Below, piece after piece: positions 46,496 through 58,900 of a DNA stretch of 64,000 bases (its first letter is position 1; each line of letters begins with the position of its first letter). The DNA comes from Brachypterus glaber. Taxonomy: Eukaryota; Arthropoda; Insecta; Coleoptera; Kateretidae. Where the stretch lies: the NCBI GenBank assembly GCA_958510825.1, contig OY294047.1:4712001-4776000 (forward strand), in the 5' to 3' direction. The position numbers were made by a program, and so were the translations under genes. Below the pieces are notes generated by a model. The model ran no database searches and was not told where the DNA came from. It was given only the letters and a program-made list of their open reading frames with translations.

Positions 46496-47283
46496 CAGTA
46501 TCCGGCGTATTTCCAGTTATAGTCCAGTCTTCAAGTTAATAAAAGAGGCTTTACCTGGAAATAATTCAGGGAGTTTAGATTTTTGGTTTATAAGGTAGGG
46601 CTTAAGGCCGCAAATAAATAATTTTGCGACATTGAACTCGATTTGGAAGTGTCATTTTTTTAACTTATTTTTCACAAAAAACAGACTTTTTAAAATATCT
46701 ATAGATCGGTGCATCCTAGGACAAAAGACTTTTGATAAGAAAATAAAGAGGACCAAATCTCCAACATTTTTTGTGTGATGTATTTTTTTGTACGACTTAT
46801 AGCTAATTCACGGCACCGCCTTAAACGTTATACTGTAGGGTTTTAGATTTTTCTTTATCACTCGGTTAGGAAGGTTTTTTAATGATTCAATCGAAAATCG
46901 GTTTACTCGAGATGTGTAAATTATTAAAAAAAAAATAATTTTACGTAAGTTAAAAAGAAAGTGCCAGATAGATTTTATTTTAATTTTCACCCAAAATGTT
47001 CTAAGGGGAATGCCTAACCGACAATAAAAAATAATTTTGGTTTAACGAAAAAAAACAAAAATAAAAATCTAAAAACGTATAGTGTAACGTTTAAGAGATA
47101 TTTTAAAAATCCGTTTTTTGTAAAAAAACACGTTAAAAAAATGACAGTTCCAAATCGAGTTCAACGTCGCAAAATTTTGTTTACCCAGTAAACTGAAAAT
47201 CAAAACTCCCTGAATTATTTCCAGGTAAAGCCTTATTTATTGACCTGAAGACTGTACTACAACTGGAAATACGCCGGCTACTG
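46496..47283. mobile_element. Second copy of the 780-bp long-TIR element
   Basis: Ends CAGTATCCGGCGTATTTCC and, reversed, CAGTAGCCGGCGTATTTCC. Flanked by GTCATTAT (46488-46495) and GTCATTTT (47284-47291), a 7/8 target-site duplication. The inner sequence is the same AT-rich foldback as in desaturase A intron 2. No coding capacity. Confidence 0.82.
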
Positions 47284-47291
47284 GTCATTTT

Positions 47292-47400
47292 ACGTTATTA
47301 CAGGGACTTTATACAGAGCGTGTCAAAAGTCCGCCCCTTCTTTACCTTTGACCGGTTAAAGATATCAATTGAAATTTAGAACACGTAAATAACATAACCC
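47292..47400 (+). repeat. Mariner-like terminal fragment, shared with 59291-59380
   Basis: TATACAGAGCGTGTCAAAAGTC here and ATACAGTGCGGTCCAAAAGT at 59291, each followed by CCCCTT and a GATATC...AAATTTAGAAC stretch. Confidence 0.5.
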
Positions 47401-47976
47401 AAATATTTTTTTGGTTTATATTTGATATGCTTTTATAATAACAAACAATCTTTAATAATAATATAATAAAATATCTAAAAGAAAGGGGATGGAATTACTC
47501 AGGAGGGATGCATATGAAATTTTGAAAAAATTCCTGAAAATAATAAAATTAACAATAAATTGATAACAGAAATTAAAAAAATCAAACAGCGAAAAACAAG
47601 AAGGTAGTTAATTAAATAGCAGTTGAATCTCATGACTCATCTATATATTTGGCTTTTTTTTGGCGTGCATAATTCTTTAATTTCTTAGCTATTTTTATTA
47701 TGTTAGCACCAAAACGTATTATTAAAATTGATTGTTATTGCTGGCTTAAATAAATCATGTTGACACATTTGAAACTTGAAAAAAATATGTTTCAAACAAG
47801 ATGACTACTACACAGTTTCATATGTTCGTGACTATACTCCGTCCAGTTATACAAGATAGTAAGGGACGCGGCCCGTTTTACACCACAGAGCGCATAAATA
47901 GCATAATTATGCATAAATCGTAGTGTATCAAAAATTTAACAGATGTCGGTACTGTTTTCCTGGAAAGGGCCTATCC

Positions 47977-48082
47977 AAATACTCGCATAACAAGCATAGT
48001 ACATAAGAATGCGACGCCAGGATTGGCTTGATGTGTCGTCATCTATCTTGTAATGGTTGTTATGCGAGCCTCTGGATGGGCC
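47977..48082. mobile_element. Short MITE, copy 2 (internally shortened)
   Basis: Ends GGGCCTATCCAAATACTCGC and, reversed, GGCCCATCCAGAGGCTCGCA; the interior GATTGGCTTGATGTGTCG matches 37990-38134. Confidence 0.65.
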
Positions 48083-48817
48083 TTAAGTTGTAATTGTAAC
48101 CTAAAAATTTGAAGTTTTCCTTGTGTTCAATATAATTACGTTTGTACAATATGTAGAATATACTAATTTAGTGTGAGTGTATGAAGAATAAACAAAAAAG
48201 TACCTTTTTCAATACCATACAAAATAACATTAAGTATAACCAATTTTTATGTAACTTTCTCTTCTTTTATTATCTTTAATGACCGTCAATCACTGTCATA
48301 GACAAAAAATGTCACAATATTTTATATGTTAAAAGTTACGAGTTTTTATCCAATAATGTAGCTTAAGAATCTCGGGAATTTTATACTACTATCTTGCATA
48401 ATTAGACGCACTAGACTTCAAGTAAGCATTTGACTTTTGTGACAAGTTCGACTTAAATGGTACAAATTTTGGCTGTAGCGGCTAATTAAGTCGTCGATTG
48501 TACAATTAATTTAAATTAGTTAAACATTTAATTAATAAAATTAAATGCAAAAAAAATCTGTATTACATTAATGTAATAATTATAATTTAATAATTATTAA
48601 TTTAGAGATAATTGTTTGGTGCAATTCTGGGTGTAGCAGCTAATTAAGCCATCGATGGTGCATTTAATTTGAAGTAGTTAAAAGCTTAATTAATAAAATT
48701 AAATACAAGAAAAAAAACGGTATTACATTATTAATTAAGAGATAATTGTTTATGCTTGCATACGTAAAGTTTGGAAATAAAAAAAAGTATACCGGGTGCT
48801 TCAACTCTAACTTGAAT
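48083..48817. other. AT-rich DNA with an internal duplication
   Basis: About 48480-48630 and 48625-48750 are diverged copies (both with GTAGC(G/A)GCTAATTAAG and TTAATTAATAAAATTAAA). No gene. Confidence 0.45.
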
Positions 48818-49234
48818 GCAATGGAGCTCTCTACAACTAGAATTATGAAACAAAAGACGTCTACCCTATCTCTATCTCATTTGTGCTACACTTTCCAGCC
48901 AACCAAATAAATACTGTATTTGTTTTTCATACAACAAATACAATATTTATTTGGTTGGCCGGAAAGTGTAGTACTGAGCGGCACGAACGAACATAGGTAA
49001 TGTGAATCTGTAGAATAAGATAATTCTACTAAAATTTAGATGACGCCAGTAATTTCTTTAATAAATAGAATATAGTTACACTTTTCGCCCGGCCAAGTAA
49101 ATATTGTATTTGTTCAACAAAGAACAAATACAGAATTTGTTTGGTTGGGTGGAAGTGGGAGTGTATGTATGTCTTCTATCCTTTTTGGGTAGAACTTTTG
49201 TCCCTGTCTAATCTAACGGGAAAAATCGCCATTA
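48818..49234. repeat. Double-hairpin dispersed repeat, copy 2
   Basis: Over 95% identical to 13970-14375 by eye across both hairpins. The borders are sharp: GCAATGGAG at the start and AATCGCCATTA at the end. Non-coding. Confidence 0.82.
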
Positions 49235-50640
49235 TCTCGAAAACTAAAGGTTATAATTAAGTTTCATAAACAGTTTGTGAATTAACCTTGTAAGCACTAC
49301 AAAAATACCAACAATAAAGCCAACTCTATAGTGATTGTGTTCACAAATACAATGGTAGGATGTGGAATAAAAAAAAAACTTAAAAAAAACCTCATCAGCG
49401 AATTTTAATTCGGCACCGATAATCTTGGAAATAATCAATAATAATAAAAATAACACTGATTTGTATGAAATGATTATAATAACTGTATCTGGTCAAAAAG
49501 AACAGTTAGTTAAAAACCAAAAGTGACCAAAAGGTTATATTTCTTTATAACTATTACAGTAAAGGTAAACCATCTTCTTTTAAAAAGATTAAAAATAACA
49601 AGTTTTAGTTAGAGGGCGAAAAAAACTTTTTTGGTTTTTAACATTTTAATATTTAATTTTTCGTCCTCGAAACGAAAAGTCTAAACCAAAAAGTTTCACG
49701 TTCAAATTAATTTTTCTCGAAAACGGTTTGTCCTATGGTACTACAACGAGAGTACGTTTTTTTATGTATCTTTACCTGAGGAATACTATTTTGATAATAC
49801 ATGCACAAAATCGTTACACAGAAAAATTTGGGGCCAAAAAGTGATAAGACCCCCCATTTCGGACGCCTCTGGTTAGAGTAACTACATGCAAATACCATTG
49901 ACTGATAGGCCTTATTAAAGATAGATTACATGCAATATCACGTAGCTTTAGCACAAAGGGTTCCTGAGTTATTAAATAAAAAGCAAATTTTTGGAACCCC
50001 TTTTGAAGGGGCGTAGCTCCCTTACGAGTCGTTTTAGGACATATGTTTATAAGAACTTTTTTTCTTATTTTTGGGTAAGGGATTTCACCCTAAAGTTACG
50101 TACCGTACTACTACTGTATAAAAAAATATAAAACGGGTACCTTTTCTAGACGGGTGGAAAAATGAAGACCTTTATAAAATAAAATATCAAATTGACTTTG
50201 GCTATACTTCTTGTTTTCATTTTTTTACGAATTCTTCTCTTTTCCTGTATTTTTGGAACATCTCCTTTTGTTTTTTTCTTTGTAGATATATCGGATTGTT
50301 TTTTTGGCCGAAATATATTTTACGTATGATTAAAATTTTAGTGTCAAAGTTTGACATTAAATAAAAAATGTAAAAATATATTAAAATTTATTAAAATGCC
50401 TATATCTCAGAAACTAATAGTCCTACGATAAAAATGATCACATGTTTTTGTAGGAAATTAAACATTATTTCTATATTTGTAAATTTTTTGTAAGATATCG
50501 ATAATGATTATAGTTTTTGTCCGTTTTGCCCCTCTTGCCCTAGGCTAATGTTAACCATATTTGATGTGACACAAATAGAAAAGAACCTCAATCGTTTGGT
50601 GAATTTTTTAAAATAGTATATTCCGTTAAAAAGTTTACGT

Positions 50641-50679
<39 letters not shown>

Positions 50680-50999
50680 TTTTTTGTCAACATCTACTTT
50701 TTTCACATTTTTTTTGACGTTTCATGACATTCTAAACCCGAAAATACCAAAAAAAAATTTTTTTTGATTTTTCGGTCGATTTTAATAACGAGTGTTTCCA
50801 CCCGTAAAAAAAACGTTTTTTAACATCTTTAATTATAAATTTATTACCATACTATCTTACAAGAAAAATACATTATTGTTTTAATTTTTCATGTTACTTT
50901 CCTGTTTATTAGTTTATCACGTATTAATTATGAAACTCTTTACAACTCTAGAGCTAGAAGAGTGTAATAAGAGGTTAATCAGAATCAGCAATAAAAACT
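49235..50999. other. Repeat fragments and (GACA)n microsatellite
   Basis: 49640-50090 is a worn family F copy. 50644-50680 is a run of about nine GACA units. No gene seen. Confidence 0.5.
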
Positions 51000-51860
51000 T
51001 TTCTAAAAAGTAAAAAATAAAAAATATTAAGTCGGTGCCAATTTCACCATTCCCTAAATTAATTACTAACAATTATTTTATTATTATTTTATTATTTTTT
51101 GCTGTGAAATTGACTTATTATTTTTTACTTTTTAGAGACATAGAAGTCGGTTCATTTTTTTTTTTGCGAAAAGTTTTAATTTTTTAATTTTTAGAGACAC
51201 AGAGTTTGTAGATTTGTAACGTCATCTAAGTTAAATTATAGTTGTCCTTCCATCTAGGTAAGCTGCTGACCTCACAACGCACTAACATGGTCATTATCTT
51301 AAAGATAAAATTCTAAAAAATAAAAGTAATATTTTTATTTCAGCGCCCAAGAGTCCAACCAACCTTATTCTAAGTGAAATACTAAAGAAAATCTTTGTAA
51401 AACTTTAAGTAATAATCAAATAACGCCTTATGATAAAATCACAAATTTTATAATTTCCTCTTGGTATTGTAATAATGCAGGTCCACAGAATCAAGTTTAG
51501 CGGAATTTAAAAGATTTTTAGTCTGCCGTAATATTTGAGTGACCCCTTAATCAGGTTATCCGGCTTATTCGAGTTATCCGATATTCTCTAAAAATTTGGC
51601 TAGTATTAGAGCCAAATTAAGCTGTTTTTAAGTGAAATTTCTTTAAAATGATTAGATTTATTTTAATTATCCGGCTTACCCGGCATTATCCGAGCGTCAA
51701 ATTGAAACGGGACTACCTCATAAATGCCCTCTTTAAGTTGAAAAATGTTTCATTAAATTCCGTTCGTTCGTTCCAAAGTTATGCGGGAACAAATATAAAA
51801 AAAACAAAGTCACACGTCGAATTGATAACCTCCTCCTTTTTGGAAGTCGGTTAAAAATAG
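51000..51860 (-). repeat. Dispersed repeat D, minus-strand copy
   Basis: Reverse complement of 24525-25440, ending CCTCCTCCTTTTTGGAAGTC. Internal blocks AAATAACGCCTTATG and CAACCAACCTTATTC match. Confidence 0.75.
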
Positions 51861-52724
51861 ACTAATTTCAATTATGGTTAATTTTTAAATACTCTGCCTG
51901 TTTGTCCATCTGACAGTCTATCACTCTGTTTATACAGGGTTATTCAGAAATAAGTTCGATACTTTTAAGGGGTGATCCTACATAAAAAAAAAGTTCTCAT
52001 AATTGTTGGTCCGGAAATAAGCCGTAAGGGAGCTACGACCCTCCTAAGGGTACATCTAAAAAGTATTTAATATCTCTAGAACCCTATGAACCACAGCTCT
52101 GCACAATAACCAATTTTTTTTTTTGTACGTGCCTCAACATTGATAAATGCTATAATTTTAAGTAAATGTTATTGGCCCGGCGGAAGGTAGTTAAGACCCG
52201 CTCTGTATATTGGAAAACAAAATTTTAACTTGAATACTCTAGATATCTGTGCTTCCATTATTTAAAACACATAAAATTAAAGCGTATAGGCTCTTTTACC
52301 CTATTTCGGATATCTTGAATCTCTCTCACTCTCTCTAAATTTATTTGGTCTTTTTCTTTCGAATAATTTAGTAACTTCCACGCTAATATAAAAATTTATC
52401 ATTAAAAAACGCAAAAAAAACTTGAAACGCCCATTATTATCAATTTAAAATTCAATAGTTCACAAGATTAATAACCATATCTAACCTACAAAATTTGATA
52501 CAACGTTGCGTACTCTCTTCATTTGTTGACACTAAAAAAGTCAATTTTTAAATTTAGCCTGGGCGCCCTACTATGAAGAGTATACCTTGAAATACGAAGA
52601 AATACTTATTTTGGCGGCTTTTTGATATATAATTAGTAATTATTAATTACATAATCAATTTATTATAACTAATTAATTCATATCATAAAACTTAAAAAAG
52701 TTTCATACTTTTGCCATTTTCTAG
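51861..52724. other. Upstream region of desaturase B
   Basis: 51935-52060 is a family F-like end (CAGGGTTATTCAGAAATAAG). The rest is AT-rich. A probable 5' UTR acceptor closes it at 52724; the first exon and promoter are not identified. Confidence 0.4.
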
Positions 52725-52745
52725 CTGATTGCCATATTGGAAACG

Positions 52746-52935
52746 ATGACATCAATCACGGGTGTCCTGTACGAACATGAAGATGTTACCATTCCACAAA
52801 AAATAAAGACACCAGAAAAAAGGAAATTGAAATTGGTATGGAGGAATATAGTTCTATATTTTTTGCTTCATTTAGTTTCATTGTATAGTGTATATTTGAT
52901 ATTTACTTCTGCTAAACTGTATACTACAATTTTTG
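52746..52935 (+). CDS. Desaturase B coding exon 1
   Basis: ATG at 52746 is the first after a probable acceptor (TTTTCTAG ending 52724), which suggests a 5' UTR intron as in gene A. Encodes residues 1-63 with GVLYEHE and WRNI as in A. Phase 1 donor GTAAGT at 52936. Confidence 0.92.
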
Positions 52936-55900
52936 GTAAGTTCAATTTTTTTTACAGTACTGTCAAGTGGGGTGACTTTGAACGGTGTGGAAGTTGTGGC
53001 ATTGAACCTCACAGCCTGTGCACATAACCCCACAACTTTTGCACCCGTGCTTTAGTTCAGAGGTTTGCGAAAAAGTGTCCGAAGTCATCCACACCGTCCG
53101 AAGGCACCCCACTTGACGGTAACTTTTTTTACATCACGTTTATTAAATAGCACTGAATGTCTATGTTTTTTATTAATTTGAAGGTACATAATCCGAATTT
53201 GACCTCGAGAACATCGAATTTTTAACATATTAAGGGGACTTTCTACCTTCAAATTTTAAAAATAATCTTTTTTTTAACATTTTTTTTATCGTCCTGTGAC
53301 CCAGTGTCCATTTAAATGGACATATTGTTTTCATTGTCTTAAAAACTAAGCTGATCACGAAAAAAGACAGAATCAACTAAAAGGTCCCCGGCAAATAAAA
53401 AAAAATCTATTTTTGTAGAGCAGTTTAATAGTTTGTTTTATTTTTTTTTAGCTTTCGTCTTGTACCATTTTGCTGTACTTGGAGTAACTGCTGGTGCTCA
53501 TCGGTTATGGTCTCATCGTTCATACAAAGTCAAATTGCCTCTTCAAGTATTGCTGGTTGCAATGCAAACACTGGCATTTCAGGTAATTTAATCTTATTCT
53601 CTATCAGTTTTTGTCCCTAACTTTTAACTGTTTAACTTTTTTGTAATTTTATTTTTGGAATATTCCTCAGGTGAAAATACATAAAAAAGGTACTCTTGTT
53701 GTAATACTGTAGGATTAACCGTTTTCGAGAAAAATTAATTTGAAAGTGTAATTTCAAATTAAATTTCAAATTTCAAAAAGTCCAGATATATGTATCTGGA
53801 AAATCCTGAAAATATGAGGGTTTGGATCGTAAAATCGTAAAATAATAATAATAGTCTTCTCTACAGTGGTTTGTATATTATTTTTTTCACTACTAGCACT
53901 GTTTTACTATTTTTATTTAAATAATAAAGTAAAATATTAACAGAAATGCTGTTTCTTGAAATTTTCATAAAATTAGTGAAAATTGCACAAAGAACTGAAA
54001 TATTAAAAGTGACAGAAATCGGGTGATTTCACTATCTACTAGTAGGCGATAATTTTATTTTTGCACGACCAAGACTAAAACCTAATTTTACGCTTTCATT
54101 TTCGGGACTAAACTTGCCGTTTTTCTTCCTAGGGAATAAAAATCACGGCAACCTTGATAATATTAAAATATTTTACTTACTATGTGCTTAGCTGGTTCAA
54201 AAATTAGGTTTGGTGGTGTTTTGTAATAAATTAGCGATTCAAACCAATTTATTTGATTTTAACAAAGAAAACCTTTAAAAATAACATTGTTATAACAATT
54301 TATATATAACTTAAAATTTATCATCTTCGTCCATTTTTTTGACGTTTGTGTCAACCATATTAAAAAACAATTGAAATCGCGATAGCCATGAAACTGACTT
54401 TTCGCAATTTACAGGCATCTTGATTAAATTACGAAAATAAAACAACCGATTTTGAGACGCGTGGTTTTTATTTTTAATTTTATCTACCTACGTAAATTAT
54501 GTTTGGTCCTGCAAAAAATCGTGTATATACCTCAGGACTAAACTTGGCTGTTTTAGTCCCTTGCATTTCTGTTTCCCTCGCTCGATACGCTCGCCCAGGA
54601 AACACTAATGCAGCGGGACTAAAACAGCCAGTTTAGTCCCTTGGTATATAAATTACTATTTTTCACTACTAGCTTTAGAACATACTGTTATTTATCATGT
54701 TTTCAGACTGTGAAATCAATTTTCTTCACCTATAGCAATAATAATTTTTTCTGACCTATTAGGAGTATATTTTATAAACAATTGATTTCTGTCACTTTAG
54801 ATGTTTCAATTCTTTGTGAAATTTTTACTAATTAAACCCAAATAAATAGCTTTAAATAACTTTTTATTTGTTTGGACTATAATTAATTATAATTATTACC
54901 AATTAATACAATCAATAACTAGCTAGATATTATGAAAAAAAGAAAAAACAAAACTAAATTTTTAAACTTCAGTTCAAAGTATTTATTTGGGCAAATGTCA
55001 TTGATCAAGGCTACTTGATTTTTATGAATATTACATGAAACATAATTTCTGTTAATAATTTATGTTATTATTTGAATAAAAATAGTTAAACATACTATAT
55101 TATTAAACATAGTTAAATATACTATATTATTAAACAGAATTATAGTATACACAATAAAGTTTTTTACGTTTTTAATTTAAGTATAATGATATGAATTCAT
55201 GATAAGGTGGAAACTACGCAACATCGCTACTAGGTAGCCTGAAAGTCGACTAGTGACATCTACATTTTACACCACAAAGCTGTATCGCGTTTCTGTTAGT
55301 AAATAAACAAACAAAAAGATGACACCTTCATAAACATTGGTGTGAAATTACTTCTTAAGGTAAAAGTTCTTTGGTACTAACGAAATAGTTACCAGCATTT
55401 TAATAAATATTTAAATATTTAATAAAGATAAAAACTTAAAATTGCAAGCTTAAGTTCTTTCTAAAATAGTAACATAATACGTAAGCTAATATAAAGACCT
55501 TTTAAGAAAAAAGTAACAAAACATTATCCCGGTTTAGTTCACCTATATACTTTTTAGTTATTTTAGTTTTTATTGCCTTGGTCCTATTCTCCGATATTTT
55601 AAATGGGCTACGCCTAAGTGAACTTGGCATTTAGATCTACAATTAGCCGCTCCTCACAGTTTGATAATCTGAAATGCCGAGCTCACGCATGCGCGTTTGT
55701 GGCAATGTCATATTAACAATATTTAGGGTTTCAAACCTAACCTCCGTTAATTTAATTGCTTCTTTGTTTCCAAAGTACTCGGGGCAAAAATAATTTTTTT
55801 AATTTTGCTCAAAATGTAAGACTTGATCATCTCGTTTGATATATTATCGTATTCAGAAAATAAAAGTGTATTCAAAAAATGAAAAATCCAAAATGGTGCC

Positions 55901-58900
55901 CATAAGAAAAAACGAAGTTAAGTGTTGTAACTCTTGCATCTAAAATGCCATGCCAAATATGATAACAGATTTTGATTCCTTGCAAAAAAGTACCTTAACA
56001 ATGTTTCATTAAAAACGTATATCTTTGCCGGTTTTCGCTCAAAAAAATAAAAACGAAACTCAGGATTTTTAATATCTTTGTGATAATTAAAAAACAAAAA
56101 ATGCCAGGTCAAATTTTCTTTCAAATTATTTCTCAGCATAAAAATACGAAACTTTTTTCTAATTTAAAGGATCATCTATCTCTTATAATAACCGAGATAC
56201 CCATACTTGAAGTCGAAAAACGGACAACCTGTATGTTTTATTTTTTTTTTAATCTACAGAATTCCGGAATTGAATGGGCCCGTGACCACCGGTTACATCA
56301 CAAATACAGCGAATCCATAGCAGATCCATATGATGCCAGACGAGGAATGTTCTTCGCTCACATCGGATGGCTTTTTTGCAGAAAACAACCGGAAGTTATA
56401 CAGAGAGGAAGAGAAATGGACGTTTCTGACTTATATGGAGATCCCGTTTTGGCCTTCCAACACAAACATTACCTCAAGATAATGCCAATTATCGCCTTTA
56501 TCATACCAACATTTATTCCAATGATTTTCTGGGAAGAAACTTATGTTAATGCTTTTATGATAAACTTGCTTAGATTTGTTTGCGGATTGAATGCTATTTG
56601 GTTAATTAACTCTATTGCTCACCATCACCTGTTAGGAGATAGACCTTATGATAAGTAAGTACTAAAATATCTAAAGTAAAACGAATTTGTATTTCAGCAT
56701 ATATACAGGGTGTTCCGTGAGGAAAGGGAAATATTTAAAGAATATGTTCTATAGGTCAAAATAAGAAAAAAAGTTCCCATAAACATATGTCCATAAACGG
56801 CTCATAAGGGAGCTACGCCCCTTCAAATGGGGTACCAAAAATTAAATTTTTAATTAATAACTTAGGAACCCTTTGTGTTATAGCAACAAGGTTTTGCATG
56901 TGATCTATTCTTAATAAGGCCTATTAGCCAATGGTATTTGCATGTAGTCACTTAAACCAGGAGCGTGCGACAAGAGGGGTCTGATCACTTTTTTGCCCCA
57001 AACTTTTTTCTGTTAAAGTTTTTTGTGGAGTTTATTATTGGAATAGTATTCTTTAGGTAAAAACACATTAAAAAGGTACTCTTGCTAAAATACTTTAGGA
57101 TTAACCGTTTTCGAGAAATATACAATTAAAGGCAAAATTACAAGTTTCAAAACCCACAAAAAAGTTGAGCAGAAGAAGTTTTGGGCAAAAAAGTGATAAG
57201 ACCCCCCATTACGGACGCTCCTGGTTAAAGTAACTACATGCAAATACCATTGGCTGATAGGCTTTATAAAGCATAGATCACGTGCTAAACCTTGATGCTA
57301 TAACACAAAGGGTTCCGAAGTTATTAATAAAAAATCGAAATTTTGGGACCCCTTTGAAGGGGCGTAGCTCCCTTACGAGTCGTTTTTGGACATTTATTTA
57401 TAAGAACTTTTTTCTTATTTTGACCTCTAGAATACATCCTTAAAATATTTCCCTTTCCTCACGGAACACCCTGTATGTATTTAAAATAGGCCTAGTATGT
57501 ATGTATTTAAAATAGGCCTAGCTTCGTCAGAGCTGATTACAACAGAATGAGAGGTAGATTAAAAATATGGGAACATCACAGTTAAAAAGTTGCACAGATT
57601 AAAATAATAAATATATAAATAAACAAACATTTTTGACATAATGACAATTAAAAAGTATATGGAACTAAACTTTTTTTTTTCTTTTTTTTTTTTAGTTCCA
57701 TATACTTTTTAATTGTCATTATGTCAAAAAATTTTGTTTATTTATATATTTAAAACTTTTTTTTTTTTGTTCCATATACTTTTTAATTGTCATTATGTCA
57801 AAAATTTTTGTTTATTTATATATTTATTATTTTAATCTGTGCCACTTTTTAACTGTGATGTTCCCATATTTTTAATCTACCTCTCATTCTGTTGTAATCA
57901 GCTCTGACGAAGCTAAGCCCTGAAGATGATCTTTTGATCGAAAGCGCTAGGCCTATTTTAAATACATATATATATGCTGAAATACAAATTCGTTTTACTT
58001 TATTCTACACAGCATACAAGTCAAAAATTAAACATTTTACTAAAATATCTGTTTCGCATGAGCGAAAGGACTTATCGACAAAAATTTACAAGCTATTTTT
58101 ACTACCTAAAACTTGGAACTTACGCTTTTTAAACACAGTTTCTTCTCCCCCCAAAAAACCCTTAAGTGGTATCCATATCAAAGTGTAGCATACTTTATAG
58201 CATATATCAAAATTTCGAAAAACTAAATTGCTTGGGGTATATTTTTTTCTTTTTTAGCTAAAAGAAAAACGTGTGAAGTTACACAACAATCAGAGAAGAA
58301 TTTGCTCCGCAAGGCCAAAACAAGCAAAGATCCTCACTTATTTTGGTCTTGCGGAGCATCAAGCTCTTCTTTGATTGTTGTGTAACTTTTTCTTTTAGAT
58401 AAAAAAGAAAAAATGTTAATGTAGTTTTTTTGAAATTTTTATATATGCTATATAAAGCATGTCACACCAGAATCCATATAACCTCCGTGATATTCATATC
58501 GACAACCTGTGGTTTAAATTTTAAACCTTTAGGTTAAAAGGGTCAAAAGTTCGACTATTTCAAAAGAATTAGGCGAGGAGTGATCCACTATCAGAAGTCA
58601 TCATTGTACAAATTTTTGAAAGTCAAACACCCCAGAAATCTTGACGAAAATCTCGAAAAACTAAACAAGATTTCGAATATTTTTCATAAACCTCAGAAAT
58701 CGTGTCAAAAATCTAAAAAGCTATAGATTTACAAGTTCAACAAAAATTTTGGTCTGGTCCGTGTACAAATATTTTGTAGAAATATATATTTTAAATTATA
58801 GTAAAATTTCTGATTCTTTAAATTTAAAATTTTCTGGAAGATATGTAAAATCGAACAGAAAATCAAAGGAAATTTTAAAAAAATGAGAAAAGCTGAAAGA

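Noticed and set aside
56080..56259. N-terminal extension of desaturase B exon 3
   Set aside because: The sequence before AG 56258-56259 is repeat DNA also found near 13500, and paralogue A splices at the same residue.
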